NCBI GenBank assembly: GCA_017428085.1
Contig: JAFRRP010000075.1
Location: forward strand, 52,714 to 116,713
DNA: 64,000 bases
Source of the DNA: Clostridia bacterium
GTDB lineage: Bacteria; Bacillota; Clostridia; Oscillospirales; Acutalibacteraceae
Direction of reading: 5' to 3'
The translations under genes were made by a program, and so were the position numbers. Shown here one piece after another: positions 33,201 to 43,623 of this stretch; the stretch's first letter is position 1, and every line of letters begins with the position of its first letter. The notes below the pieces were generated by a model. It had not been told where the DNA came from and searched no databases. It worked only from the letters and a program-made list of their open reading frames with translations.

Positions 33201-36200
33201 CGATTTTCAAAAATAATTACCTGCTCAATAACCCCGAAGCCACCAACGACGAGGCCGAGGCGTATCTGGATACGATCTTTGAGCCCGGGACAGGCACCTT
33301 CAAGGATTACACCGCCCACACCATGAAGATGTTCTACATGGAACGCGGCGCCAGCGCCTCCAACCTGCACATGCGGTTCAACATGACCACCTCCGTGGAC
33401 GGTCAGCTGCTGATCGACAAGACCGTCACCGGCACCGATAAGATGGGCTACACCAATTCCGAATACGCCTATCAGGTGTGGTATTACGATTCCGCTTATG
33501 ACGACGATCCTACGGATGACAATAAGCTTCCCGGTATGAGAAGGGTGACTTGTTACCCCGAAGTGATGGGCGACGAGACACAGTACAGATTTGAAGGCGC
33601 GGAGTACGTCAATTACGAAAACACGCAGGTTCCCGTGAGATACTGCGAGAATTATCACGGCTATCATGACGTGTTCCTGTTGAAGCCCGGCGAGGTCGCG
33701 GAGGTCAAGTTCCCCAAAGTGAACGATGTCGAGGGCGATCAGACGTGGTATTTCGTGCGGGAATGCTACGTTGACAACGAACTCTATGACGAGGTTACCG
33801 TCAATAACGACGATCCGCTGGCGCCGGATGAGTCCCCCGAAGGGGAGCTGGCTTCCTATTCCTCGCAGCTGGAGCAGGTCGGATTCAAGAAATACGTCCA
33901 TTTCAAGAATCACGTCGACGAGAACTCTTTGAACTCGCTGTACCTAACGAAAAAACTCTTTGACGATCAGGGCAACGCGGTCCATTATCCGGAAAACCCC
34001 AACAAGTTCCCCAATTCCACCGGCTTCCGCTTCCGCATTTATATCGGCGATGGTGAGGATCTGGACGGTCTTGCCTATTACCGTCAGGACAGCTACCACG
34101 TCCTGGATCCCAGCGGCCGGTATTGTTATTACGATTACACCTCCCAGAGCTTCCTGCCGTATGGGGAAGTGACCGATTTGAGCGGTCTGTCGGAAGACGA
34201 ACTGGCAAACGTCACTTTCTATACGTCCCCCTCCGGCTCCGTCGACAAGATCCCCTGTGATTTCACCGTGGAGATCCGCAGTCTGCTGCCCGACACCAAG
34301 TTCGAGGTCGTGGAACGGGACAGCGACGTCCCCAAGGGCTATAATCGATCCTCCACAATCGGCGTGGACGGGTATGCGCGCGCAAGTGAAACAAACGACG
34401 GTTATTTTAACATCGTGGATACCGGTTATGACGCCGCGCAGGGCGATACGATGAATTACGGCACCATCCGCAACAAGACGGTGAACCACATCGTCGTCAG
34501 CAATGTCCGTGGCTGGGGCCTGACCGTGGAAAAGATCTGGTCGGACGCCGACTTCATGGATTCCCACGATAATATTTATTTCGCCATCACCATCAACGTC
34601 AACGGCGTACTTCGTACAGACGGGTATAAGGTCCGCAGGATGCGCACCGAAGTGACGGCGGAAAACACCTCGGCGGAGACCTCGCTGTATTACTTCATCC
34701 CCAATCTGCTGTTCGGCGCCGAATTCTCGGATTACGGCGTAGCGGAGCTGCAGGTGGATGAGGACAAGATCGCTTCCGTTGACGAGGACGGTTTCGTCAC
34801 CTTCACAGATCCGAACGACCCCCAAAATTTCACGATCATCCGTGAGTTGAAGCTTGAAAACGGCGGCGTGCAGCACGAAGGCTCCGAGACCGCCAACGGA
34901 CAGACGCAGTTCTACTATGACGTGTCTTATCAGACCGGTACTCCCACCGGCCCCGCCGAAAACATCCGGACCGATAAGGTGTACAACTCCCGCGACGGTA
35001 TCCGCATCATCAAGGTGGACGGCAACGACAATCCTTTGGCCAACGCGAAATTCACGCTGAAGGACAGCAACGGCAACGATATCATCAAATCCACCTATAC
35101 CTCCGACAGCAACGGTCTCGTCACCTATCTGTATCCCAAAGAGGGCGAACCCTACACCCTGACGGAGACGTCGGCGCCCACCGGCTATTCTTCCCTGATC
35201 GGCTCCATCACGCTGACGTTTGCCGACGATGAACTGACAGTCGAAGGCGGCAACGGGTACGTGACGGTCGAAAGGCAGCCCGGCAGCGATATGATCACCG
35301 TGTATATCAAGAACCTGGAGACGGATATCATCGCCAAGAAGGTGGATGACACCCCCGGCAAACAAAGCGTGGCAGACGCTCACTTCGCGCTGTACCGTCA
35401 GGTGCTCAGCAGCAGCGGCACGCCGATGCGCGACTACTATCCCATGGTGGGCTACGAGAACCTCATCTCGGATGACAACGGTGTGATCCCGAAGATCGAC
35501 GGTACCCTTCCCGTGGGCGCTTATTACCTGCGTGAAACGGAAGCGCCGGAAGGCTACCGCAAGCTGGACCACGATATCCTGTTCTCCTTCGACAACACGG
35601 GCAATATCACCATCCTGTCCGAAGGCGATCAGTCCCTGCTCCACGTGGCGGTTGAAAACAACATCAAGACCTGTACCCTTGAGCTTGAGAACAAGCGGAC
35701 GTTCCAGTCGATCCGGCTGTCCCCGCAGACGCTGGTCGCGGACTTCGGCTTGGACATCGAGTACAACGTCAAAACCAACAACTACGTGGTGCCCGACAAT
35801 ACTATCTACGAGTATATCGGCGTCACCGCCAAGGCGAACTACGACGAATACGGTTCGCTCAAGCGGCCCGCGCTGATCGACCCGATCGAAGGCCGGCCTG
35901 ATACCTATCAGGGCGCTTACGGTACCCTGACGCTTTCGGCGGACGGCACCGCTGTCTATCAGATCGGCAACATGCAGTTCAGGAACGAGGATGAGTTCTG
36001 CCTGGTGGCGCAGGTGACGCAGATCGACGGAAAACCGGTGGAGGGCGGCTGCGTGTACGCCTATGAAATGCTGACGTACCTTCCCGCCACCACGATCTAC
36101 TACGAGGATGATTTCCGTTCCGGCGTCAGCTTTTTCGACGGCGCGGAAAGTACCGTCACAGGCCGGGACTACGGCGTGTGGCAGCTTGTGGAGGACCTTC

Positions 36201-38248
36201 CGGAAGGCACCGTTAAGGAAGAGAAGCAGGCGGCGGACCTTGCCATCAACGACAGCGCCAACATTTTCGGCTTCGATCCCGCCTATGAAGGCTGCGCCAC
36301 GTATTCCAACAGGTCCGCGCACAAGGTCTCCGTCAGCTCGGTCAACAGCCCCGTCGTTCCCGATGGCGCCCCCGCCGGCTATGTTCCCGGCGCATGGCCT
36401 TCCGCCGAGATCGTCTTTGCGGGCACCGGTTTCGACCTTGTCAGCGTGACCGCCGGCGACACCGGCATGTTTGCCGTCAAGGTGTACCCCTGCGACGCGT
36501 CCGGTACGGTCGCCCCCGGCGTCCGCCCCGCCGTTACCAAAACCGTGAATACCTATTACGGCTACTCCTACGGCAGGGTTTACCTGACGGAGGACGGCAG
36601 CCCGACGCTGACGGAAACCGGCAGATCCCTGTACGTGGCGACGACCGATCAGATCGCCGCGGCGGAAGAACTGATCCAGTCGGAAGCGTATTCCAACAGG
36701 GTGCTGTATACCGGCGGCAAATATCTGACCAGAGACGTCACCTATTTCGATCCCGACGGAAGCGCGACCGAAACGCCCCATTATCTTGACGAGAACGGCA
36801 ACGTCACATCCACGGTGTACTACGTCAACAAGAACGACGACAGCGACGTCAGGGCGACGGTCCCTGCGGGCGCCGAAGCGGACTACAAATACAATTATGC
36901 TTACGCGTATGCCGAGAGCTGGGTGATGAACAACTCCGCCACCGATGCGCTGTACCAGATCCCCGTTATCAAGATCGGCGGGTTGAGCTACGGGACGTAC
37001 AAGGCGGTCATCGAGGCGAGATTTACCACCAGCTACGGCCACTATCAGACCGACGGCGCCTACAATTATTACGATCTGTACGTGGACGCGTTCAGAGTTT
37101 ACGATCCGGCGAACAAAAAGAGCAACGGCAGCATCACTTCCACCGTTATTCAGGAGGCGTACAGCTATTCCTGCGAGGCGTTTGAACAGTTTACGACGCT
37201 GAAAAGCATGGTCGTCGGCGCCAATACGCTGGGCACGTACGTCGATCCGGACGGTGAAGACAGAGACGTCAAAGAAGGCCTTGTGATCATTGACGGCAAC
37301 GTGCCGCTGAACAGCGACCGGATTACGGAATACGTTAAATTCGGCCCGAAGAACGAGCTGTATCTTGCCAAGGGCATGTCCATCGTGTTTGAATTGTGGA
37401 CGAGCGCGATACCCGCCGACGTACAGATCCAGATGAAAAAGATCAGCGCCAGCAATCCGACGCTCAGCTTCACCTACCTCGGCAATAACAACAACGTGTA
37501 CAGTCAGAGCATCGCGGTCCGGTCCTCCACCGATCTCAGCTACTCGCTGCTGAAGCTGATCGGCAGTGATAAGATCAAGTGGACGAAACCGAAGAATAAG
37601 CCGTATTCTTCCGGTACGTTTATCATTTCCAATACGGGCGAGGATGAGAGCGTGATCTCCATCACCAACCTGAAGTGGACATATGCTAAATCAGGCGGCA
37701 AACTGGTGCTGCCCGAACTGAACTACGGGGTGGCAGTCGGCAACAGAAACGTCAGCAGCGTCAGACAGGCTTTGTCCTTTGCCAAAAAGAATATGGCCGT
37801 TGCGGAGCCGGAGGAAGCACCCGCGACGTATGCCGACGGCGTCATTTCCATCACCGTCACTACCGGCAGCGACGTGCAGTCCCTGGTGGTGCGGAACGAA
37901 TACGGCGAGCCGATCGATGAAGAGCTGCTGGATATCACGTTCCGGGAGTTGGACGGCAACCAGCGTCTGTGGACGGTGAACGTGACCGAAACGGAAGACG
38001 GCGACTACACGTTCCTGATCGCGGGTGAAAGCGACGGGCTTGCGTCCGGAGAAGCGATCACCGTCACCGTGTCGGTGGATAACCCGCAGCAAAACGATAC
38101 GGAGCAGACGGAAGACCCCGCAAGCGGCGAAACGCAAAAGCCTTCCGTTTCCGGCCTGAAGGCGCTGCTGGAACAGATCAAGTCTCTGATTCAGCCCTTC
38201 CTGCGTCTGCTGAAAATGCTGTTGTCCTTCTTCGGCATCAAGTTCTAA
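30236..38248 (+). CDS. Giant fibro-slime/SpaA-fold secreted surface protein
   Basis: This 2670-residue protein starts at 30236, with GGAGG 8 bases before the ATG. A signal peptide (VLLSLLLMLVMMLSSALPGV) is followed by a long beta-rich region. Residues about 760-1050 form a fibro-slime/PA14-like domain with the signature FDFAGDDDMWLFVDGILVLD and LGGIHSAFVGKVNF. From about 1055 to 1810 come several SpaA/Cna-B isopeptide-type domains (GIRIIKVDGNDNPLANAKFT, YTLTETSAPTGY, YYLRETEAPEGYR). The rest includes jelly-roll-like domains. There is no LPXTG motif; the protein ends with a Thr/Glu/Pro linker and an amphipathic hydrophobic tail (FLRLLKMLLSFFGIKF). Cell-surface adhesion or matrix building is the likely role. 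Confidence 0.88.
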   Translation: MYKSKLAARKAGKVLLSLLLMLVMMLSSALPGVAALAAAADDGSTTLTTYCRDTDGKNYKVTASYTEETGIPADAALSVAVIPEDDEAYQDYIAQASDALGFDAAFSMTMCLFDIALVSSADPSVKYQPAEGTTVDMKVRLAETVENEFGLVHIGEEETETLETDVSGRNVSFEASGFSVYAFVNIFDNDGVVTDSSRLDNAPLFISAVSGSGNTYYMTSNTNGSSINKTAANSTAGAARYFFEKFTYETLNELTNEYETVVVPNEYYMYTLIDGVYKYVKLTTNSRAAFVDKAQATKFTVSPCGYDYPECFYFTFFDGNKPYYLTLKGSDTNTIGFAGHDKANNQNRLRLLQYVNSDDDVYGLDGKSFAIALERTANKVTNAIVLQNSALNGSVLATSTVNVRANPLGGGDDVFITSGNTTVPEYTFHSHGSNSYYITTTVSGTTKYLRVAADSASLVDAPDENCEFRLSEGVGAANAGRMRIVSVGSNCALFYGSSSGKTGFTGKNSSTAESFLRVAKPSDILNNDDFVNYTAKKVTVSTVITDPDTGAKDFAVKNGDQVIVYTRIWNAETKEYEFYAIDQDGTLKRVYDEGGTIRWAGAQINTLLWNFTDYSAGRPTPNHYYELQNVYSNMIIAPQYHTGQVLSPNTIGINLPGRRLDQYYSSILAWDDYRYDYAGLKPSQDKTKVVAVPMREAADFYFAVMDMPVAGQFTEVETVDSTALGVTLKAIDFLGEKYKTDGKGGGGRDRSQTAVMGDGTDFPAGTSDIFGLVTQNLEADGYPIATKTGKSLSELFGDATPVNHLFIKSTYDETGYFEYNCCQNYATLMADGNTPSENFTVYNELGTADGNFISQGHGFFLPYNNITPSLSVKYRNQTNVLNQVLSTDDPRLNENLYTIPFADVHYHFGLEMEASFIMSESGLDDWGHDIIFDFAGDDDMWLFVDGILVLDLGGIHSAFVGKVNFRTGQVTCPDKTKSNGTLENTDLRTIFKNNYLLNNPEATNDEAEAYLDTIFEPGTGTFKDYTAHTMKMFYMERGASASNLHMRFNMTTSVDGQLLIDKTVTGTDKMGYTNSEYAYQVWYYDSAYDDDPTDDNKLPGMRRVTCYPEVMGDETQYRFEGAEYVNYENTQVPVRYCENYHGYHDVFLLKPGEVAEVKFPKVNDVEGDQTWYFVRECYVDNELYDEVTVNNDDPLAPDESPEGELASYSSQLEQVGFKKYVHFKNHVDENSLNSLYLTKKLFDDQGNAVHYPENPNKFPNSTGFRFRIYIGDGEDLDGLAYYRQDSYHVLDPSGRYCYYDYTSQSFLPYGEVTDLSGLSEDELANVTFYTSPSGSVDKIPCDFTVEIRSLLPDTKFEVVERDSDVPKGYNRSSTIGVDGYARASETNDGYFNIVDTGYDAAQGDTMNYGTIRNKTVNHIVVSNVRGWGLTVEKIWSDADFMDSHDNIYFAITINVNGVLRTDGYKVRRMRTEVTAENTSAETSLYYFIPNLLFGAEFSDYGVAELQVDEDKIASVDEDGFVTFTDPNDPQNFTIIRELKLENGGVQHEGSETANGQTQFYYDVSYQTGTPTGPAENIRTDKVYNSRDGIRIIKVDGNDNPLANAKFTLKDSNGNDIIKSTYTSDSNGLVTYLYPKEGEPYTLTETSAPTGYSSLIGSITLTFADDELTVEGGNGYVTVERQPGSDMITVYIKNLETDIIAKKVDDTPGKQSVADAHFALYRQVLSSSGTPMRDYYPMVGYENLISDDNGVIPKIDGTLPVGAYYLRETEAPEGYRKLDHDILFSFDNTGNITILSEGDQSLLHVAVENNIKTCTLELENKRTFQSIRLSPQTLVADFGLDIEYNVKTNNYVVPDNTIYEYIGVTAKANYDEYGSLKRPALIDPIEGRPDTYQGAYGTLTLSADGTAVYQIGNMQFRNEDEFCLVAQVTQIDGKPVEGGCVYAYEMLTYLPATTIYYEDDFRSGVSFFDGAESTVTGRDYGVWQLVEDLPEGTVKEEKQAADLAINDSANIFGFDPAYEGCATYSNRSAHKVSVSSVNSPVVPDGAPAGYVPGAWPSAEIVFAGTGFDLVSVTAGDTGMFAVKVYPCDASGTVAPGVRPAVTKTVNTYYGYSYGRVYLTEDGSPTLTETGRSLYVATTDQIAAAEELIQSEAYSNRVLYTGGKYLTRDVTYFDPDGSATETPHYLDENGNVTSTVYYVNKNDDSDVRATVPAGAEADYKYNYAYAYAESWVMNNSATDALYQIPVIKIGGLSYGTYKAVIEARFTTSYGHYQTDGAYNYYDLYVDAFRVYDPANKKSNGSITSTVIQEAYSYSCEAFEQFTTLKSMVVGANTLGTYVDPDGEDRDVKEGLVIIDGNVPLNSDRITEYVKFGPKNELYLAKGMSIVFELWTSAIPADVQIQMKKISASNPTLSFTYLGNNNNVYSQSIAVRSSTDLSYSLLKLIGSDKIKWTKPKNKPYSSGTFIISNTGEDESVISITNLKWTYAKSGGKLVLPELNYGVAVGNRNVSSVRQALSFAKKNMAVAEPEEAPATYADGVISITVTTGSDVQSLVVRNEYGEPIDEELLDITFRELDGNQRLWTVNVTETEDGDYTFLIAGESDGLASGEAITVTVSVDNPQQNDTEQTEDPASGETQKPSVSGLKALLEQIKSLIQPFLRLLKMLLSFFGIKF

Positions 38249-38256
38249 AGCGTTTT

Positions 38257-38291
38257 GCGCTGTGTCGGTTTGCCGATGCAGCGCATTTTTT
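38257..38291 (+). terminator. Terminator of the giant gene
   Basis: GCGCTGTGTCGG and CCGATGCAGCGC pair over 12 bp with two G-U pairs around TTTG, followed by ATTTTTT. Confidence 0.85.
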
Positions 38292-38315
38292 GCGGCGCCG
38301 GTTCGCGGCGCGACG

Positions 38316-38349
38316 ACAAACCTCCGTACCCTTCGGCGCGGAGGTTTGT
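38316..38349 (+). terminator. Second hairpin, possible back-up terminator
   Basis: ACAAACCTCCG and CGGAGGTTTGT form a perfect 11-bp stem followed by TCTTTCCC. Confidence 0.55.
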
Positions 38350-38356
38350 TCTTTCC

Positions 38357-38397
38357 CTTTGGCTCTTCACGGATCGTTGTGGGAGAGAGGCAAATCC
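38357..38397 (+). repeat. Post-terminator repeat, copy 2
   Basis: CTTTGGCTCTTCACGGATCG then TTGTGGGAGAGAGGCA matches copy 1 at 1475 at most positions, and again directly follows a hairpin. Confidence 0.5.
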
Positions 38398-38569
38398 AGT
38401 CGTTGGTTCTTATTCGTCAGATGTCCTCCGGGCGTTCCCGTATCCCGTTGAAAATCAACGGATTTTCGATCTGACGTCAACACCTTTTTCTTACGACTTA
38501 CGACTGCTTGTCTCTCAGATCCCAATCCCATGATCATCCGCGAGGATCCTTTTTTTTGCGGGGGACGGA

Positions 38570-38609
38570 AAAACACATCGGGGCCGGCGCAGTGACGCGT
38601 CGGCCCCGG
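38570..38609 (-). terminator. Terminator of the small Cys-rich gene
   Basis: CGGGGCCG-N-CGC and GCG-N-CGGCCCCG arms; on the minus strand the stem is followed by ATGTGTTTTTCC. Confidence 0.75.
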
Positions 38610-38640
38610 TTGGCAGGGTTCAGATCAGTTTACGGTTCGT

Positions 38641-38775
38641 TCAGTTGCAGCCGCAGCCACAGCCGCAATCGTTATTGCAGCCGCAGTTATTGCCGCAGCC
38701 GCCGTTGTTGGAATCGGTAAGCACGAGGATCAGAATGATAAACAGGATCCAATAGTTATTGTTGCCAAAGCACAT
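38641..38775 (-). CDS. Tiny Cys/Gly/Asn-rich membrane peptide (44 residues)
   Basis: The gene has a perfect ribosome site (AAAGGAGG, 8 bases before the ATG) and its own terminator. The product begins MCFGNNNYWILFIILILVL, a single hydrophobic helix, and ends in a Cys/Gly/Asn-rich tail with repeated CGC and NNC units (nine Cys in the last 20 residues or so). Small peptides of this build are widespread in Clostridia and resemble the YjcZ-like or coat-associated class in overall plan. The Cys tail could bind metal or crosslink. Function unknown. Confidence 0.8.
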   Translation of the reverse strand: MCFGNNNYWILFIILILVLTDSNNGGCGNNCGCNNDCGCGCGCN

Positions 38776-38953
38776 GGTGTCAACCTCCTTTCGCACCTTC
38801 CGCTACCATACTATGCGGCGCGGGCAAAGGGGTGACAGCGATATCGTAAAAAAGGAGCTGCGCAGATGCGGCGGCACAGCGCGCCCCGGATGGATCGGGG
38901 CTATGCGCGCGAGCTTGCCTTATCGCTCATTTTTCGGGCTCAACGGATATGTC

Positions 38954-39868
38954 CTACCCGATCCTGCGTTCTCCGTCTATCGCGCTGACCAGCGCCGCGT
39001 TTTTGGCGACGTCCAGCATCACGATATTCTTTTCCGGGTAAAACAGATACGCGGTGCGACGGGGTGTTTTGACGTCGGCGATCACTTCGTATTCTCCGTC
39101 GCAGAAGACCAGCGCCGCGCCGTTTTCGATGCACAGCGACGGGAAATCCTGCTTGACCGCCTCAAAGGCGTAAACGCGCCACGCCACGTTGTCAAAATGC
39201 GGGCACAGACAGAAGGGCAGCAGCCCGGTCGCGTCGCAGAATTCATATTTCGGTTCCTCGCCCAAAAACGGGAACTCGTCGGTCACGCGGAATTCCGGCT
39301 CGCCGAAGTTGTCCCAGCCCTTTTGGGCCCAGCACATGGCGCCGGTGCTGACGCCCATCAGCACGGCTCCCCGGGCGAAGGCCGCCTTTACCGCCTCCGT
39401 CACGCCCTTTTCATTCCAGGTGTCCGTCAGGAATTTCAGGTTGCCGCCGGTCTCGTAGATGATATCCGCCCAGGCGATCTTTTCCTTTACTTCCTGCTCG
39501 GTCGTCTTGCTGGGCAGCAGGATATCCGTCTGGCACCCGGCGTTGGCGAACCATTCCACGATCTCCTCGGTCTCCTCCAGCTCGTCATAGTGGCCGGTGG
39601 GGATAAACAGCATGCGGGGCGTTTTACGATTTACATGGAAGAGCGCTTTCTCGATCAGGGGGCGGAAGGTGTCCTCATAGTCGAAGCCGCCGCCCAGGGC
39701 GATGATCATGCCCGGCCCGGCGTCCTTCGCCGCCTGCGTATACGCGGCAGACTCGTCGTCCGTATAGTACGTTGCGACGTTCGCCGACGGATAGCCGCCG
39801 ATCCAGCCGATCATCACCGTGACCGTCAAAAACAGTATCTTCAGTGTGCTCATCAGATTTTTCATCAT
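38954..39868 (-). CDS. Peptidase E-like (S51 family) protein with N-terminal membrane segment
   Basis: This 304-residue protein contains the S51 core: IIALGGGFDYEDTFRPLI, MLFIPTGHYDE and the nucleophile motif GVSTGAMCWAQKG with catalytic Ser. S51 peptidases (dipeptidase E, cyanophycinase) cleave Asp-X or similar bonds. A hydrophobic N-terminal segment (LKILFLTVTVMIGWIGGY) is extra compared with E. coli PepE (229 residues) and may anchor the protein or export it. Other members with unknown substrates exist in Clostridia. It is not evidently part of an operon. Confidence 0.82.
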   Translation of the reverse strand: MMKNLMSTLKILFLTVTVMIGWIGGYPSANVATYYTDDESAAYTQAAKDAGPGMIIALGGGFDYEDTFRPLIEKALFHVNRKTPRMLFIPTGHYDELEETEEIVEWFANAGCQTDILLPSKTTEQEVKEKIAWADIIYETGGNLKFLTDTWNEKGVTEAVKAAFARGAVLMGVSTGAMCWAQKGWDNFGEPEFRVTDEFPFLGEEPKYEFCDATGLLPFCLCPHFDNVAWRVYAFEAVKQDFPSLCIENGAALVFCDGEYEVIADVKTPRRTAYLFYPEKNIVMLDVAKNAALVSAIDGERRIG

Positions 39869-39935
39869 AACCCTCCCGCCGGACGATCCCGGCGTCAGAA
39901 AAGAATGCTCCAGATCGCGCGGCGTTTTCCGACAC

Positions 39936-40029
39936 GTTTGCCGCCCGCGGCAAACGCATCACTTTTCGCGCAGCGAAAAACATCACTCGCCGACAGGCGA
40001 ACATCACGTTTGCGCAGCAAACGCATCAC
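39936..40029. repeat. Tandem short hairpins separated by RCATCAC
   Basis: Four small palindromes (GTTTGCCGC-CC-GCGGCAAAC; TTTTCGC-GCA-GCGAAAA; TCGCC-GACA-GGCGA; GTTTGC-GCA-GCAAAC) are each followed by GCATCAC or ACATCAC. The linker is constant while the stems differ, so the array is not a simple tandem repeat. It lies upstream of the peptidase E-like gene and near the HIT terminator. Confidence 0.7.
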
Positions 40030-40093
40030 AGTCAATCAAAGAGAAAGAGAAGGCCGCAAAAGAACGATAATGTTGGCCTTCCTTTGATTGACT
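40029..40093 (-). terminator. HIT gene terminator, long hairpin
   Basis: AGTCAATCAAAG and CTTTGATTGACT form an outer stem, AAGGCC and GGCCTT an inner one; on the minus strand the inner stem is followed by CTCTTTCTCTTT. Confidence 0.65.
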
Positions 40094-40431
40094 CATCCCG
40101 CCGGCCAGCCGAACTCGCGGCCCGCCATCAGGTGGAAGTGCAGGTGCGGCACGCTCTGGCCCGCGTCCTCGCCGCAGTTGTTGACGAGGCGGAAACCGCC
40201 CTCCACGCCGCAGATTTTAGCGATCTCCGGCAGCTTTTCAAAGATGTGCGCCACCACCGCGCTGTTTTCCGGCGTGATGTCGTAGGCCCAGCGGATGTGC
40301 TGTTTCGGGATCACCAGCACGTGTACCGGGGCCTGCGGGTTCAGGTCCTTGAACGCCAAAATCTGATCGTCCTCATATACCTTGTTGCACGGGATCTCTC
40401 CCGCGGCGATCTTGCAGAAAATGCAGTCCAT
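40093..40431 (-). CDS. HIT-family nucleotide-binding hydrolase
   Basis: This 112-residue protein has the histidine triad HLHFHL close to the C-terminus and the N-terminal CIFCKIAAGEIPCNKVYED typical of the Hint branch. Hint proteins hydrolyse nucleoside phosphoramidates and release adenylate from acyl-AMP, including aminoacyl-AMP. That may be related to its place next to alaS, but a REP-like pair separates the two. AAAGGAG lies ahead of the ATG. Confidence 0.93.
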   Translation of the reverse strand: MDCIFCKIAAGEIPCNKVYEDDQILAFKDLNPQAPVHVLVIPKQHIRWAYDITPENSAVVAHIFEKLPEIAKICGVEGGFRLVNNCGEDAGQSVPHLHFHLMAGREFGWPAG

Positions 40432-40458
40432 GGTTGTGTCTCCTTTCTTTTGGCAAGC

Positions 40459-40482
40459 GGCAGCGCGGCACCTCAGTGCCGC
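40459..40482 (-). repeat. REP-like hairpin, copy E (inverted pair with F)
   Basis: On the minus strand: GCGGCAC-TGAG-GTGCCGC then GCTGCC. It faces copy F across about 108 bases that contain a further inverted repeat (TGTTGAAA and TTTCAACA). Confidence 0.65.
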
Positions 40483-40590
40483 TTTTGATTATTGTAACTG
40501 TTGAAACGAATTTTGATGATAATGACCTTTTTCTTTAAAATGAACGCCATTTCAACAAACGATGCGTCCAATATGTTGTGAATGCCGGAA

Positions 40591-40614
40591 GCGGCACTGA
40601 GGCGCCGCGCTGCC
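40591..40614 (+). repeat. REP-like hairpin, copy F (inverted pair with E)
   Basis: GCGGCAC-TGAG-GCGCCGC then GCTGCC, 7 bases from the alaS stop. On the plus strand the stem has an A-C mismatch; on the minus strand it becomes a G-U pair. Confidence 0.65.
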
Positions 40615-40621
40615 GGGCAGA

Positions 40622-43249
<2,628 letters not shown>

Positions 43250-43290
43250 ATGTAAAAAACCTCCGTTTGATTTACCGTTGTTTTTTTCCG

Positions 43291-43623
43291 TTAAGTTTTT
43301 GCGATCAGGTCGAACAGCTCCGGAATATCGACCTTGACGGTATCGTAGACGACAGTGAGGTCTACGCTGCCGTATTCATGCACGATACGGTTACGCAGTC
43401 CTTTCATCGCCCGCCACGGGATCTCCGCGTGGGACGTCTTGAACGCATCCGTCAGCTTATCGGAGTTTTCCGACACCTGGATCAGCCGGAACATAACGGA
43501 ATCCAACAGGACCTCGTCTGCCTTCAGCTGTTCTTCGGTGATCCCCCCGGTGTGTGCCATGATAAAACCGAGGTCGGTCACGATCCTACGCAGATAGTAA
43601 TGATCGTCTTTTCTGTTATCCAT
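43291..43623 (-). CDS. hepT: HepT-like HEPN-domain RNase toxin
   Basis: This 110-residue protein is a HEPN-fold (DUF86) RNase. The catalytic motif Rx4HxY is exact: R77, H82, Y84 in RNRIVHEY. In characterised HepT/MntA systems the toxin cleaves tRNA or mRNA, and the antitoxin blocks it by adding AMP to the Tyr of this motif. The ATG overlaps the mntA stop by 8 bases, so synthesis is coupled with antitoxin first. It lies 41 bases upstream of alaS. Confidence 0.9.
   Translation of the reverse strand: MDNRKDDHYYLRRIVTDLGFIMAHTGGITEEQLKADEVLLDSVMFRLIQVSENSDKLTDAFKTSHAEIPWRAMKGLRNRIVHEYGSVDLTVVYDTVKVDIPELFDLIAKT

Larger units (their letters stand above)
38249..38640. other. Non-coding region after the giant gene
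   Basis: The 390 bases hold the giant gene's terminator, a second hairpin (38316-38349), a copy of the post-terminator repeat (38357), a stretch with short inverted repeats (CGTTGAAAATCAACG at about 38448, GGATC near 38521-38548) and the terminator of the small Cys-rich gene. No gene is supported. Confidence 0.6.

Noticed and set aside
33944..37042. A 1032-codon open frame on the minus strand inside the giant gene
   Set aside because: It is antisense to the giant surface protein, has no ribosome site, and has a composition typical of the complement of a GC-rich gene.
38170..38248. LPXTG or variant sortase motif at the end of the giant protein
   Set aside because: No LPxTG, NPxTG or similar motif followed by a helix and basic tail is present; the hydrophobic end lacks that order.
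39936..40029. CRISPR-like array
   Set aside because: Constant parts are only 7 bases, the variable parts are palindromes of 14-20 bases, and no cas genes are present.
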